Part shown: positions 11,201 through 17,169 of the stretch, one piece after another
Numbering within the stretch: position 1 is the stretch's first letter
Layout: each line of letters starts with the position of its first letter
Source: Akkermansiaceae bacterium UBA956
Lineage (GTDB): Bacteria; Verrucomicrobiota; Verrucomicrobiia; Verrucomicrobiales; Akkermansiaceae
Direction: 5' to 3'
Assembly: GCA_002293145.1 (NCBI GenBank)
Contig: DBCO01000032.1
Location: forward strand, 59,916-110,863
Length of the DNA stretch: 50,948 bases
The notes under the pieces: model-generated
Database searches by the model: none
What the model was told of the DNA's origin: nothing
The model's input: the letters and a program-made list of their open reading frames with translations, nothing else
Translations under genes and position numbers: made by a program

Positions 11201-11313
11201 GTTTCGTTAGCCTGTGCTTGATCGGCAGCATGCGTTGACTCCTTTTCACTGAGGAGAAAAAAGAGCGCGGTCAAGATACAACAAATCGCGACAAAAAAAA
11301 GTTTTTTGATCAT
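2230..11313 (-). CDS. Giant secreted zinc metalloprotease with ten Calx-beta, several PKD and concanavalin-like modules
   Basis: A 3027-residue exported protein. Rough layout: hydrophobic leader 1-29; a metzincin-like protease region about 320-600, with HEIGHSLGLAH near 455 and a Met-turn-like 'FDVMGN' near 491 (resembles the M6/M11 peptidase groups); PKD domain 647-727; carboxypeptidase-regulatory-like beta sandwich 733-815; then Calx-beta units starting near 814, 936, 1044, 1159, 1274, 1389, 1708, 1821, 1931 and 2414, with PKD/K319-like units near 2041, 2324, 2523 and 2808. Concanavalin-like (DUF1349-type) modules lie near 2134 and 2621, and a rearranged one sits inside the sixth Calx-beta. 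The end (about 2901-3027) is the 'DPDNDSIPNLLEYAFGTDP' module often seen at C-termini of verrucomicrobial surface proteins. It probably acts at the cell surface or outside, adhering to and cleaving protein; Calx-beta domains usually bind calcium. No operon partner. No sorting LPXTG or PEP-CTERM tail is seen. Confidence 0.9.
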   Translation of the reverse strand: MIKKLFFVAICCILTALFFLLSEKESTHAADQAQANETSQPSLPANNAAEPRNREASAATAATTFNSTAPTANVREKFPQRLIKPQIEEVDFSAIEAFSQWTKEWKKASPQERRVLETKGVELAIARRAHFKTLIQANPELALKNAVPIVDRQELPEPIIAQLEKRVSASGDYRVMFRMPQEGEARLPNEVFSQPMFASADGELSLFANVYGTRIDDHFLREAKVWGVAIDRQFAVAESPLRPLEDGERIAANVEKQDWCPVSEKSTAKAAANATYSAEEPAVEVAGKIVYLCDGSHTVIYEQAVIAGQGGPAGSQNIITTGIGVKGNLRVLFIRAAFPDHMREPGSRTACEELMHKADKYYQENSYGKLSMTWAVTPTIVMPHTSTWYLAKDAEVDGLGLMQSHGREEARRLGYDSANYDCIVMRYSGGVTRGAGGWGGGDSVWVFDEGLAVLIHEIGHSLGLAHANFWDTSGQSAIGTGANQEYGHQFDVMGNAYGVNEKGHYNTFAKNKLKWLTARNIYTEPQSGLYRIHAFDQPALDLNNRYAIKLQKDTSRHYWLDYRVNSISSHQPWSLGIQWGAWTGIAGNALQIDTTPGSPDSKNDAGVVVGRTFSDYEAGLHITPLARNTTTPPSLDVMIQKGDFASNQAPTLALTASSLFVPTGASVTYTATASDPDGDTLAYSWDFGDGSESLNQSVVSKTYASATQRTIICRVSDMKGKTAVRTVTITAGNPTVYQISGRVTNGSTGVADVLISNGAGKITYSDSDGFYNLANLSAGTYTLSALSYGYSFSNTFSNPLSVGPSQVNANFTASQVPRLTIATTNGTEGGTAGKFTITRTGVTTSALVVRTMVVRGTATKGTDYNFSPDYITNSVYQNFTIPAGAASLDVTTNITNDTSAEGPETIVLELANDSSYLIAGNGVTTQVINDNDTSLPKISIACFDDFAQEAGGSATWTVTRTGVTTSPLAVNFAISGNAGNGSDYATISPSVTIPAGASSATVALTPINDSLTEIIEDVKLTLSTNAAYLIDSTANNATASIMDDDIAVVSIEAADANAAEASLDQGIFVIRRTGSTNDPLTIFYSVAGRAVHGQDYEVLPGAVTIPAGQSAASVVITPYDDAHGEVAEPVVLQIGSSSNGIYQVGTANKATVTIADNDGTRAHVGIGVNDGSIAEGNNGSFQLRVTSPTAGTVAVKYTISGTATNGTDYTSISGTTNVTTTAGALTTVAVPITVTDDALLENAETIIVTLTPDPAYVFYGDDTATLYIRDNDGSNVIVGVDAYNSSPKEGSANGKFWFYRRNKDFTALTTGALTVNYAVTGTATNGVDFTTLPGTVVIPDGADGVNVDLAVTNDTAQEGFENVSVQVTAAAASEYSIGINNATLWIEDNETMPLGVQFAQSGSRVLESPDASAASGEEQYRNITVNLSGVSASPVTVEVYANSGSSNMTNVNSTGLAVPYWVRLVRSGESISSFRSADGSTWTQVGTTQTIPMGQKAYVGLFSCALNNAALCTATFTNVNITGATGVWKNQDIGAVGIAGSYSQSAGTFTVNGSGTDVWNSTDEFHYVYQEIEGDTTITARVTSQTNTSTSAKAGVMIRSTLYPRTPQAFTCVSPSNSVAFQYRPTTATGALADMVDYGLLDEMNVAQKTLTLSFAPGETSKTFRISVIDDNIIESTEYATLSLRRVTGAGFGTRTSHALAISDNSTVNPLPKIEFAKAATSSAEYAPAADLLVTLNRQMDQAISVNYAVTAGTATAESDYTLTSGTLTFAPGDTALVIPHSIVNDLLEETAETLAVTLTAPTGATLGAKSLHTLTVLDDDFPVLSVIANDNSATENSDPGQFTITRAGATAAPLTVNFTASGSATSGVDYSSLGTSVTIPAGETSTQVPINSLNDATLESTETIILTLTANAAYSIGSPSSATVNLLDDDSPVVSITIADGTATEAGVGTGILTVSRVGSTTNALTVNFTTSGSATSGSDFVSIGSNITIPAGASSANITITPIDDLLQEGDEFILVTLSSSASYTLSSASYAGASIEDNDVAPVVTILSPFAQTAVLPSAPAILLEATATDDGLPNPLLTQWSKVSGPGTVTFTSASSTTTGATFSAGGRYVLRLSATDGSLSTARDVVVHVGGTDALIGRDVGTLGVSGTYTENAGAHTLTARTGDLWGTADNVFTTFQAHSGDCTISARVVSISGTTASWSKAGVQIRSTTEPNAKHASAVMTPSNGMAYQYRSSTGGSTTNSNTAALTAPYWIRLVKTGDLISAFRSADGITWTQEGTAQTITMPSQYFIGFTLCSNTSSGTASVTFDNLTVTSTAANKAPLVAVGADQSVTSLIANLTSVTSDDNLPNLPANVSYTWQQLSGPGTATFATPNAAQSEVLFSTDGTYALRLLADDGFVKTYDDLNVSASSQTVTLTAADSIISETGSNPASCTFNRLTNLGDLTVNYTITGTATAADYATLTGSIIIPDGQTSATLSILPINDTLLEGPETLEITINSGGYLIGSPDTVNFTIEDDDSPPIVNITSPTASTVAIPAAVGIILAAEVNDDGTPTPAVLTQEWSKVSGPGSVTFETPNLPASTALFSSSGTYVLRLTASDGQQSTSDDVTVHVNVPTVFSPTWQDLGSPNPPGTQSFNAPTGTYTIAVGGRAFSTQTNDVGSFGSMPFVGDFEMIAKVTCNDAQGSTSERVGLAIRQGTNSGTAQAFIGTSFTNYIWATRATNDGAGTVTQNPWASGDRWVRLVRTGSSVTGFISTNGTTWTQSGTINLTLSNPVYVGIGAASGSVNNTVIGTVSSASFVSSSANVGALVNAGPDQTIQLPQSATLAGSSSDDALPSNPGTHTLTWSKIAGPSSVEFSDASSATSTASFSAVGTYSLRLIAHDSEVQTFDDMIVTATATPIQAWRDDHFSMITNPQDAENLADPDNDSIPNLLEYAFGTDPTIANANGGPTADTVELNGEKHLQLNVTKNPNATDLIYQVEFSTDMLHWSSAGNIIITNTPTLLEVRSPANSIKKYGRAVITNP

Positions 11314-11416
11314 TTGATTAATGCCACTACTCTACCGGCTTTCATCGGTAAGTCAACGGAGATTTCTGCTCCTGCGTCCAACGATCATGCAGTTTTTTGC
11401 GAGTGAGTTGCAGGGA

Positions 11417-11821
11417 TCAAAAGCGATGTCTGAGCCCAATGCCGAGGCTATTCACTCCACCTTTGTCAAGAATGTGAAAGCCGCCGGATTGGTGAGCAAG
11501 GTAGAGAATATGCTCTTGATTAGGGTATTCCGGCAGGGCGAAGGACAGATGAATCGGCAGATTGAACTTGAGATGTTAGCGAACTTTGCCGGGATGACGT
11601 TGGTGATCCATCAGGTAAATTTTCGAGGAATACGAAAGACCGAGACCCACACCGAAGGAGGCTGTGAGGGTTTCGTTACGGGTATCGTTCAACGGGGAAT
11701 CAATCCAGCGCAGTTGCCGCGAGGCATTGTAGACGAGAAAAGGATCGCGGCAATTTTCATCGACGATTTCGAGGCATAGTGGCAGCTCAAGCTGCGGCGT
11801 GAAAGTTTCGCCGAAAAATTA
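11417..11821 (-). pseudogene. Decayed outer-membrane beta-barrel protein, C-terminal remnant
   Basis: Read on the minus strand, one frame gives a protein-like stretch from about 11818 to the TGA at 11419-11417, broken by an in-frame TAA at 11578-11576 and preceded by another TAA at 11821-11819. Recognisable pieces are 'QLRWIDSPLND', 'TASFGVGLGLSYSSKIYL', then, after the stop, 'LPIHLSFALPEYPNQE' and a C-terminus 'GGVNSLGIGLRHRF'. The aromatic-ended last strand and the alternating pattern are those of outer-membrane barrels. The 'GxNSxGxGxRxxF' ending resembles acyloxyacyl-hydrolase-like families, but I cannot name the family firmly. The N-terminal half is missing and the upstream end runs into palindromic repeats, so this is a fossil. 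A 152-codon open frame on the opposite strand is its shadow. Confidence 0.55.
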
Positions 11822-11864
11822 CCCACTGGTGTAAATGAAACTAGTGGGCAAGCGGTAGGCTTGC
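11782..11864. repeat. Cluster of three small palindromes
   Basis: Three hairpins lie in a row. 'gcagct-ca-agctgc' occupies 11782-11795. A 9-bp stem with one mismatch, 'cccactggt' / 'actagtggg', spans 11822-11848. 'gcaagc-ggtag-gcttgc' lies at 11848-11864. They sit at the broken 5' side of the barrel-protein remnant. Such short GC-rich palindromes recur between genes in this window and look like dispersed REP-type elements rather than terminators, since no run of T follows in either direction. Confidence 0.5.
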
Positions 11865-12044
11865 AAAAATTTTAAGTTAGCCTAGATCTCAGAGTATGGG
11901 GAAATGAGTCGTGATGGAGGCAAATTGAAACAGAATTTCAGAATTTTCAAAATTTCAGAATTGAGAAGAAGGCAGGAGTTACTAGGTGATTTGTTATTGG
12001 TTAATCACGGAATCTCCGCGTCTCCGCGTCTATGCGCGAGTCTT

Positions 12045-12167
12045 TTCTTCATCAATGATCAGTTCTATCAGCGGAATTCAGTGGCTACAGTTGTTGATAA
12101 GCCCGTTTCTGTGGACTGAGCACATTGCGGAGAGTTTCTGACCTGAACATTACTTTCATTTGCACCC
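12045..12167 (-). repeat. 123-bp dispersed repeat, copy A (downstream of fabV)
   Basis: This stretch is the reverse complement of 50825-50947 with five mismatches in 123 positions. It starts 32 bp after the fabV stop and, read in the fabV direction, begins 'gggtgcaaatgaaagtaatg' exactly as copy B does downstream of hscB. On its other side (12003-12040) is a 'ctccgcgtctccgcgtct' phrase of the dispersed type. Between the repeat and fabV a hairpin 'tcccac...gtggga' spans 12171-12193. No transposase is nearby. On the plus strand the repeat carries a 28-codon reading frame (12055-12141, including the stop). Confidence 0.85.
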
Positions 12168-12198
12168 ATTTCCCACTGCAGTGAGTTGTGGGAATATC

Positions 12199-13389
12199 TT
12201 AGCTCAATGAGGGCACTGCGACATTCGGGTCGGTTTCGGCGGTGTAGTCAACACCGGCGAGGCCAAAACCGAAGAGGCGCAGGAAGCTGGCTTGGTAGCC
12301 CTCGAAGTCAGCGAGTTCATTGAGATTTTCCGAGCAAACATTGTTCCAACGCTCGGCGACGAGTGCCTGCACGGCAGGGGTCATTTCCCAATCATCGACG
12401 CGGATGCGGCCTGCTTCATCGGGTTGTGGGTTGCCATTGTAAAGTCGATCGCGCAACAGGCGGTCCATCTGCTCGATGGTGTCCTCGTGCGTGCCCTCGG
12501 CTTTCATCACCTTGTAGAGCAAGGAAATGTAAAGCGGCACCACGGGTATGGCCGAGCTGGCTTGGGTGACGAGGGCTTTGTTGACCGAAACCCAGGCTTT
12601 GCCGCCGAGGTCGGAAAGTTTGGCATCGAGCGCGCGCTGGACGCGTTCGCAATCTTCTTTGGCTGCGCCGATGGTGCCGTTTTTGTAGATCGGCCAAGTA
12701 ATTTCGGGTCCGATGTAGGAATATGCCACGGTTTGTGTGCCGGGGGCGATGAGGTTCTCGGCAAGTAGGGCATCGATCCACATTTCCCAATCTTCGCCAC
12801 CCATCACGGCGACGGTGTTTTTGATGTCATCGCCTTCAGCGGGCTGGATGGTGACTTCATCGACTACGCCATTGCCGGTGTTGAGATTTTTGTTGGTATA
12901 GGATTCGCCGATCGATTTGAGCACCGATTTGTAAACTTCGCCGGTTTTCGGATCGGTGCGGCGAGGCGAAGCGAGGCTGTAAATGATGCAATCGACCTGA
13001 CCAAAGTCGGCTTTGATCGCGGCACAAACCTCGGCCTTCATGGCATCGGAAAACGCATCGCCATTGAACGAGCGGGCGAAGAGACCTGCTGCGGCGGCTT
13101 CTTTTTCGAAGGCGGCGGAGTTATACCAACCGGCGGTGCCACAGCGGCCTTCTTCTGCGGGTTTTTCAAAAAATACGCCCATGGTGTCGGCTCCGCAACC
13201 GAAAGCGGCAGCGATGCGAGAAGAGAGCCCGTAGCCCGTGGACGATCCGATCACGAGAACTTTTTTCGGGCCGTTCGCAATGGGGCCGCGTGATTTGACG
13301 ACGGCGATTTGTTCCGCAATATGCTGGGCGCATCCCTCGGGATGAGCGGTGGTACAAATGAATCCGCGAATTTTAGGAGCAATGATCAT
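12199..13389 (-). CDS. fabV: FabV-type trans-2-enoyl-ACP/CoA reductase
   Basis: Catalyses the last reductive step of fatty-acid elongation, NADH-dependent reduction of trans-2-enoyl-ACP (or -CoA), in the cytoplasm. The 396-residue length fits the FabV family. The nucleotide-binding 'GSSTGYGLSSRIA' lies at about 48-60, and the family's catalytic Tyr-x8-Lys is present as Y235 and K244 in 'YKNGTIGAAK'. Other family landmarks are 'GVFFEKPAEEGRCGTAGWYN' (71-90) and 'YSLASPRRTDP'. FabV is much less sensitive to triclosan than FabI; this is known of the family, not shown here. It is a single gene, with the 123-bp repeat just downstream. Confidence 0.96.
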   Translation of the reverse strand: MIIAPKIRGFICTTAHPEGCAQHIAEQIAVVKSRGPIANGPKKVLVIGSSTGYGLSSRIAAAFGCGADTMGVFFEKPAEEGRCGTAGWYNSAAFEKEAAAAGLFARSFNGDAFSDAMKAEVCAAIKADFGQVDCIIYSLASPRRTDPKTGEVYKSVLKSIGESYTNKNLNTGNGVVDEVTIQPAEGDDIKNTVAVMGGEDWEMWIDALLAENLIAPGTQTVAYSYIGPEITWPIYKNGTIGAAKEDCERVQRALDAKLSDLGGKAWVSVNKALVTQASSAIPVVPLYISLLYKVMKAEGTHEDTIEQMDRLLRDRLYNGNPQPDEAGRIRVDDWEMTPAVQALVAERWNNVCSENLNELADFEGYQASFLRLFGFGLAGVDYTAETDPNVAVPSLS

Positions 13390-13452
13390 GACGGCGTTAT
13401 GGTAGCGAGGTATCGCGTGGTAGCAATACTGTTTTCAGGAAAATCAGCGGAT

Positions 13453-14595
13453 CTATGAGAAGCTGCGGAACTCTCGTGACCAACGCTTGATACATTCACG
13501 TGTTTGGTCGTCCATGCGAGAAAGCACTCTGATCAGTGGCTCATTTTCCGCGATCATGTTGGAGAAAGCTTTTACCACGGCTTGCGGATGATCGGGACGA
13601 CGCAAAAAGGGGTGAATGAAGCGGGCGATTTTTGCATAGGGAGCTTCGTAAGCAATCTGATCAATACGATTTTTCCAATCGGCTACCTGCTCTTTTAATA
13701 CACTGATGTAAATGCTGAGTTTTTCGATCGAGGCACTATGCAACCCACTATTTTCGTGACCCATCCATTCCATTTCAATTTGCAAGAGTTCCCGCAAATC
13801 TCCCTCAGCGTAGGCGCTGGTGAGGCGCTTCATCCACTGCTCCTTGCGAAATCGTTCCGTCTCATCGGTTTCGAGATCGGGATGCAATAATTTCACAAGC
13901 TGCTTATACAGGGTTTTGATATTTCGCGTTTTCGCTTCTTCAATCTCCTCTTCGCGCTTTTGTTTAGCGAGTTGTGCTTTGCTGGGTTTGCGTTTGGAAG
14001 AGCGACCGCCAGCGATTGTTTTTTTAGTCATGTGGCGCTCGGAAGCATCAAGCATTCGGCGTTTCAGTTCAGCTTCGAAAGCGTCTGGCTCCATTGATAA
14101 GTCAATATCAGAAAAATCCACGGCAACGCCTGTGATCTGAGAATAATACTCGGCAGCTTCTAACATTTCTTCTTTCGCCTGCGCATCAGTTTCTGCCTGA
14201 GTCGCAGGAGTCAATTGAGAATGAACACTTTGTAATAATTCGATCTCCTCATCACTTAGGCCAGTCGGGTCGTAAAGAACTTTATCACAACGTTCACAAA
14301 TCATCTCCGCAAAAGTAAGCTTTGTTACTTTTGGGAGCTTGATTTTCTGATAAGCTTCGAAACTAAGGCGTACCAGGGAAAGATTGCTTTGATTCAGTTT
14401 GGACACTGTTGGGAAAACAAGGCGATTGTATTCACGCATCATGGCCTCCATCTTGCAGTGCCTTTCATCGTAATCACGGCGCAACTTCTCTAGTGAAGCC
14501 ATCAGTTTGTTAAACTGAACTTGCACAGGATGCATATCAGAACCTGCAATGCGGATCTGTTGAATTTCCTGTTTTGAATTCTGCTCTCTCGGCAT
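13453..14595 (-). CDS. J-domain-like protein of unknown role
   Basis: A 380-residue cytoplasmic protein without a signal peptide. The clearest element is a late J-domain-like segment, 'LYKQLVKLLHPDLETDETERF' region, with an intact HPD at 238-240, preceded by a highly charged helix (about 200-225) and followed by helices to 290. The N-terminal half holds a coiled-coil stretch (28-55) and a 'MICERCDKVLYDPTGL' segment with a CxxC pair (100-103). J domains stimulate Hsp70 ATPases, so it may be a specialised DnaK partner. It starts 7 bp after dapB, so it is probably the last gene of the dapF-dapA-dapB transcript, though no functional tie to lysine synthesis is evident. Confidence 0.7.
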   Translation of the reverse strand: MPREQNSKQEIQQIRIAGSDMHPVQVQFNKLMASLEKLRRDYDERHCKMEAMMREYNRLVFPTVSKLNQSNLSLVRLSFEAYQKIKLPKVTKLTFAEMICERCDKVLYDPTGLSDEEIELLQSVHSQLTPATQAETDAQAKEEMLEAAEYYSQITGVAVDFSDIDLSMEPDAFEAELKRRMLDASERHMTKKTIAGGRSSKRKPSKAQLAKQKREEEIEEAKTRNIKTLYKQLVKLLHPDLETDETERFRKEQWMKRLTSAYAEGDLRELLQIEMEWMGHENSGLHSASIEKLSIYISVLKEQVADWKNRIDQIAYEAPYAKIARFIHPFLRRPDHPQAVVKAFSNMIAENEPLIRVLSRMDDQTRECIKRWSREFRSFS

Positions 14596-14602
14596 AGTAA
14601 AA

Positions 14603-15337
14603 TCACTTCAAACCTAACACATCCTGCATGTCGTAAAGACCTGCTGGCTGGGTGCTGAGCCATTGGGCTGCTTTTACGGCGCCGGAGGCAAAGGTCAGGC
14701 GGCTGCTGGCTTTGTGGGTGAGCTCGACGCGTTCGCCATCGGCGGCAAAGATCACGGTGTGATCACCGACCACATCGCCGCCACGCAAGGTGTGCATGCC
14801 GATTTCTTTGCCGGGACGAGCTCCGGTGAGGCCGAAACGTCCGTGGACGATGTCATCGTTGTAGGAGGTGTTGGTTTCTTCGTTGAGAATTTCTAGCAAA
14901 CGGCGAGCGGTGCCAGAAGGCGCGTCGATTTTATGACGGTGATGCATTTCTGTGACCTCGATGTCGAAATGATCATTGCCGAGAATGCGGGCGGCGTGAC
15001 GAGTGAGCCAGAACAAGGTGTTGACGCCGATGGAAAAATTCGGGGCATAGACGATCGGGATGCTTTTGGCAGCCTCATAGATTGCCGCGCGTTCTTCATC
15101 GGAGTGACCGGTGGTGCCGATGACCAAGCGTGTGCCGTGCTTGAGTGCTTCCTCTAACACATTTTTGGTGAACGAATGGATCGTGAAGTCAATCACAGCG
15201 GTAGCCTTGGCCATGGCGCTGCTAAGATCTTCGCCTGCATCGTGGGTGGCTGCGACATTGACGCCGGCTTGACGTGCGGCTTCGATGACAGCTTGGCCCA
15301 TGCGGCCTGATTTTCCGGTAACGAGAAGTTGAGGCAT
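14603..15337 (-). CDS. dapB: 4-hydroxy-tetrahydrodipicolinate reductase
   Basis: Reduces the product of DapA with NAD(P)H to tetrahydrodipicolinate in the diaminopimelate/lysine pathway. The N-terminal nucleotide-binding loop is 'GKSGRMGQ' (8-15), and the signature 'EVTEMHHRHKIDAPSGTA' (127-144) carries the catalytic His132/His133 region and Lys136. At 244 residues it is close to the compact bacterial forms. It lies 9 bp after dapA and 7 bp before the J-domain gene. The 5' leader lacks a Shine-Dalgarno sequence. Confidence 0.96.
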   Translation of the reverse strand: MPQLLVTGKSGRMGQAVIEAARQAGVNVAATHDAGEDLSSAMAKATAVIDFTIHSFTKNVLEEALKHGTRLVIGTTGHSDEERAAIYEAAKSIPIVYAPNFSIGVNTLFWLTRHAARILGNDHFDIEVTEMHHRHKIDAPSGTARRLLEILNEETNTSYNDDIVHGRFGLTGARPGKEIGMHTLRGGDVVGDHTVIFAADGERVELTHKASSRLTFASGAVKAAQWLSTQPAGLYDMQDVLGLK

Positions 15338-15346
15338 ACGAAGGTG

Positions 15347-16231
15347 TTAGGCTAACAATTGATATTGGCTGAGGATGCTGCGCAGGGCGACATTTTGTTT
15401 TTCATCAAGGCCGACGAGTGGCAAGCGGAACTCCGGACCGCATAGGCCCATGGCGCTGGCGGCGGCTTTAATCGGCACGGGATTGACGTCGATCGACATC
15501 AGACCGCGCATGAGCGGGTAGTATTTTTTATGCAATGCGGCAGCGGCGGTGTAGTCGGCATCGAGGCACAATTGCACCAACTGACTCATCACAGCGGGGA
15601 TGATGTTGGTAGCGACCGAAACAAGACCCACGGCACCGCAAATCATGAAGGGCAGCGTGAGTGGATCATCGCCGGAAAGGATCGCAAAATCGGCAGGAAG
15701 TGCTTGCACGAGCTGGTTGATGCGCTCCACTGAGCCACCGGCTTCTTTGATCGCGGTGATGTTTTTACAAGCAGCGGCCAAGCGCGCGGTAGTCTCTACA
15801 GAAATTTCGATGCCGGATCTCCCAGGCACGCTGTAGAGCATCACAGGCAGACTGGTGTTGTCGGCAATCGCTTTGAAATGCTGGAACACACCTTCTTGCG
15901 AGGGCTTGTTGTAATACGGGCAAACTTGCAATGTGCCAGTAGCTCCCATGGCTTCGGCTGCTTGGGTGAGCTCGATGGCTTCTTTGGTCGAGTTCGCGCC
16001 GGTGCCGGCGACGACCTCAATGCGGCCTGCTGCAAATTCTACAGCGAGGCGCACGACCTCTTTGTGCTCCTCCATGTCAAGCGTTGGCGACTCCCCGGTG
16101 GTGCCGACGGGCACGATGCCTGTCACGCCGCCAGCGACTTGGAAATCGACGAGTTTCTTGAATGCCGCGACGTCGATTTTTCCTTCGTGAAACGGTGTAA
16201 TAATGGCGGTGTAAGTTCCCCTGAATGACAT
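15347..16231 (-). CDS. dapA: 4-hydroxy-tetrahydrodipicolinate synthase
   Basis: Condenses pyruvate with aspartate semialdehyde, the committed step toward diaminopimelate and lysine. It is a TIM-barrel class I aldolase of 294 residues: 'PVGTTGESPTL' (41-51) binds substrate, Tyr133 lies in 'YSVPGRSG', and the Schiff-base lysine is K162 in 'ITAIKEAGG'. It is the middle gene of dapF-dapA-dapB, 15 bp downstream of dapF. The sequence shows no upstream regulatory structure such as a lysine riboswitch. Confidence 0.97.
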   Translation of the reverse strand: MSFRGTYTAIITPFHEGKIDVAAFKKLVDFQVAGGVTGIVPVGTTGESPTLDMEEHKEVVRLAVEFAAGRIEVVAGTGANSTKEAIELTQAAEAMGATGTLQVCPYYNKPSQEGVFQHFKAIADNTSLPVMLYSVPGRSGIEISVETTARLAAACKNITAIKEAGGSVERINQLVQALPADFAILSGDDPLTLPFMICGAVGLVSVATNIIPAVMSQLVQLCLDADYTAAAALHKKYYPLMRGLMSIDVNPVPIKAAASAMGLCGPEFRLPLVGLDEKQNVALRSILSQYQLLA

Positions 16232-16246
16232 GATGGTAGGTATGGT

Positions 16247-17056
16247 TTAAATTTCGATGGCTCCTTCAAAAACAAAATCGGCGGGGCCGCTGAGTGTGAC
16301 TTCAGAAAACGCTTGGCCCCGTGCCGTGAAGCCAATTTCCAAGGTGTCGCCGCCGGCCACATCGACTTTCACCGGCGAAGTCGCGCCATGGAGCAAATGA
16401 TGCACCAAGGCACAAGCGGTCATGCCAGTGCCGCAGGCGAGTGTTTCATCTTCCACGCCGCGCTCATAGGTGCGGATGGCGATGTGGTTCGGGCTGAGAA
16501 CTTTCGCAAAATTGACGTTGGTGCCGGCTGGAGCGAATTCTTGGTGGAAGCGCAACAGATTGCCGTATTTGTAGACATCGACGTTGTTGAGATCTTTGAC
16601 GAAAACGACGACGTGCGGCACGCCGGTGTTGATGAAATGAATGCTGCCTTCCAGCCCTTCGATCACGAGATCGATGTTGAGACGCAGGTCATGCGGGTCC
16701 GACATCGCAATGCGCACATTTTCCTCGATCAAATGCGCAGAGAGCGTGCCCGCCATGGTCTCGAAGGTGACAATATCCTTGACTTCGTCGGTCAAATGCG
16801 CGGTGAAACGTCCGAAACAACGGGCGCCATTGCCGCACATTTCCGCCTCGCCACCATCGGCATTGTAGTAGCGAAAACGATAATCTGCACCGTGTTCGGC
16901 AGGTTCTACGGCGAGCAAGCCATCGGCCCCGATCCCGCGATGACGATCGCAGAGTGCGGCGATGGTGTCTTCATCGAGCGAAATGTCGAGATTGCGATTG
17001 TCAACAACGATGAAGTCATTGCCGGCGCCGTTCATTTTGTAGAATTGCAGAAGCAT
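16247..17056 (-). CDS. dapF: Diaminopimelate epimerase
   Basis: Converts LL- to meso-diaminopimelate, the substrate for both peptidoglycan cross-linking and lysine. Both active-site cysteines are visible: C74 in 'EMCGNGARC' and C208 in 'LACGTGMTA'. The N-terminal 'KMNGAGNDFIVVDN' is typical. Its length of 269 residues is usual. It is the first gene of the dap operon; about 110 bp separate it from the upstream toxin gene, so it probably has its own promoter. Confidence 0.97.
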   Translation of the reverse strand: MLLQFYKMNGAGNDFIVVDNRNLDISLDEDTIAALCDRHRGIGADGLLAVEPAEHGADYRFRYYNADGGEAEMCGNGARCFGRFTAHLTDEVKDIVTFETMAGTLSAHLIEENVRIAMSDPHDLRLNIDLVIEGLEGSIHFINTGVPHVVVFVKDLNNVDVYKYGNLLRFHQEFAPAGTNVNFAKVLSPNHIAIRTYERGVEDETLACGTGMTACALVHHLLHGATSPVKVDVAGGDTLEIGFTARGQAFSEVTLSGPADFVFEGAIEI

Positions 17057-17169
17057 GGGAAAAAATGGGATGCGCAGCGGGCATACGCTGGTTTGGGAGA
17101 ACTTTCAAGCCCGCATTGTGACAAATCCTCTCGCTAATCTACCACCATCCACTTGTTGAATGTCCATTT

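Noticed and set aside
11321..11779. 152-codon plus-strand frame upstream of the giant gene.
   Set aside because: The opposite strand carries a clearly protein-like barrel remnant, and this frame has no recognisable content.
12075..12105. 'ttatcaaca' in the 123-bp repeat, one base from a DnaA box.
   Set aside because: A single degenerate site without a cluster or neighbouring dnaA/dnaN; it is probably chance.
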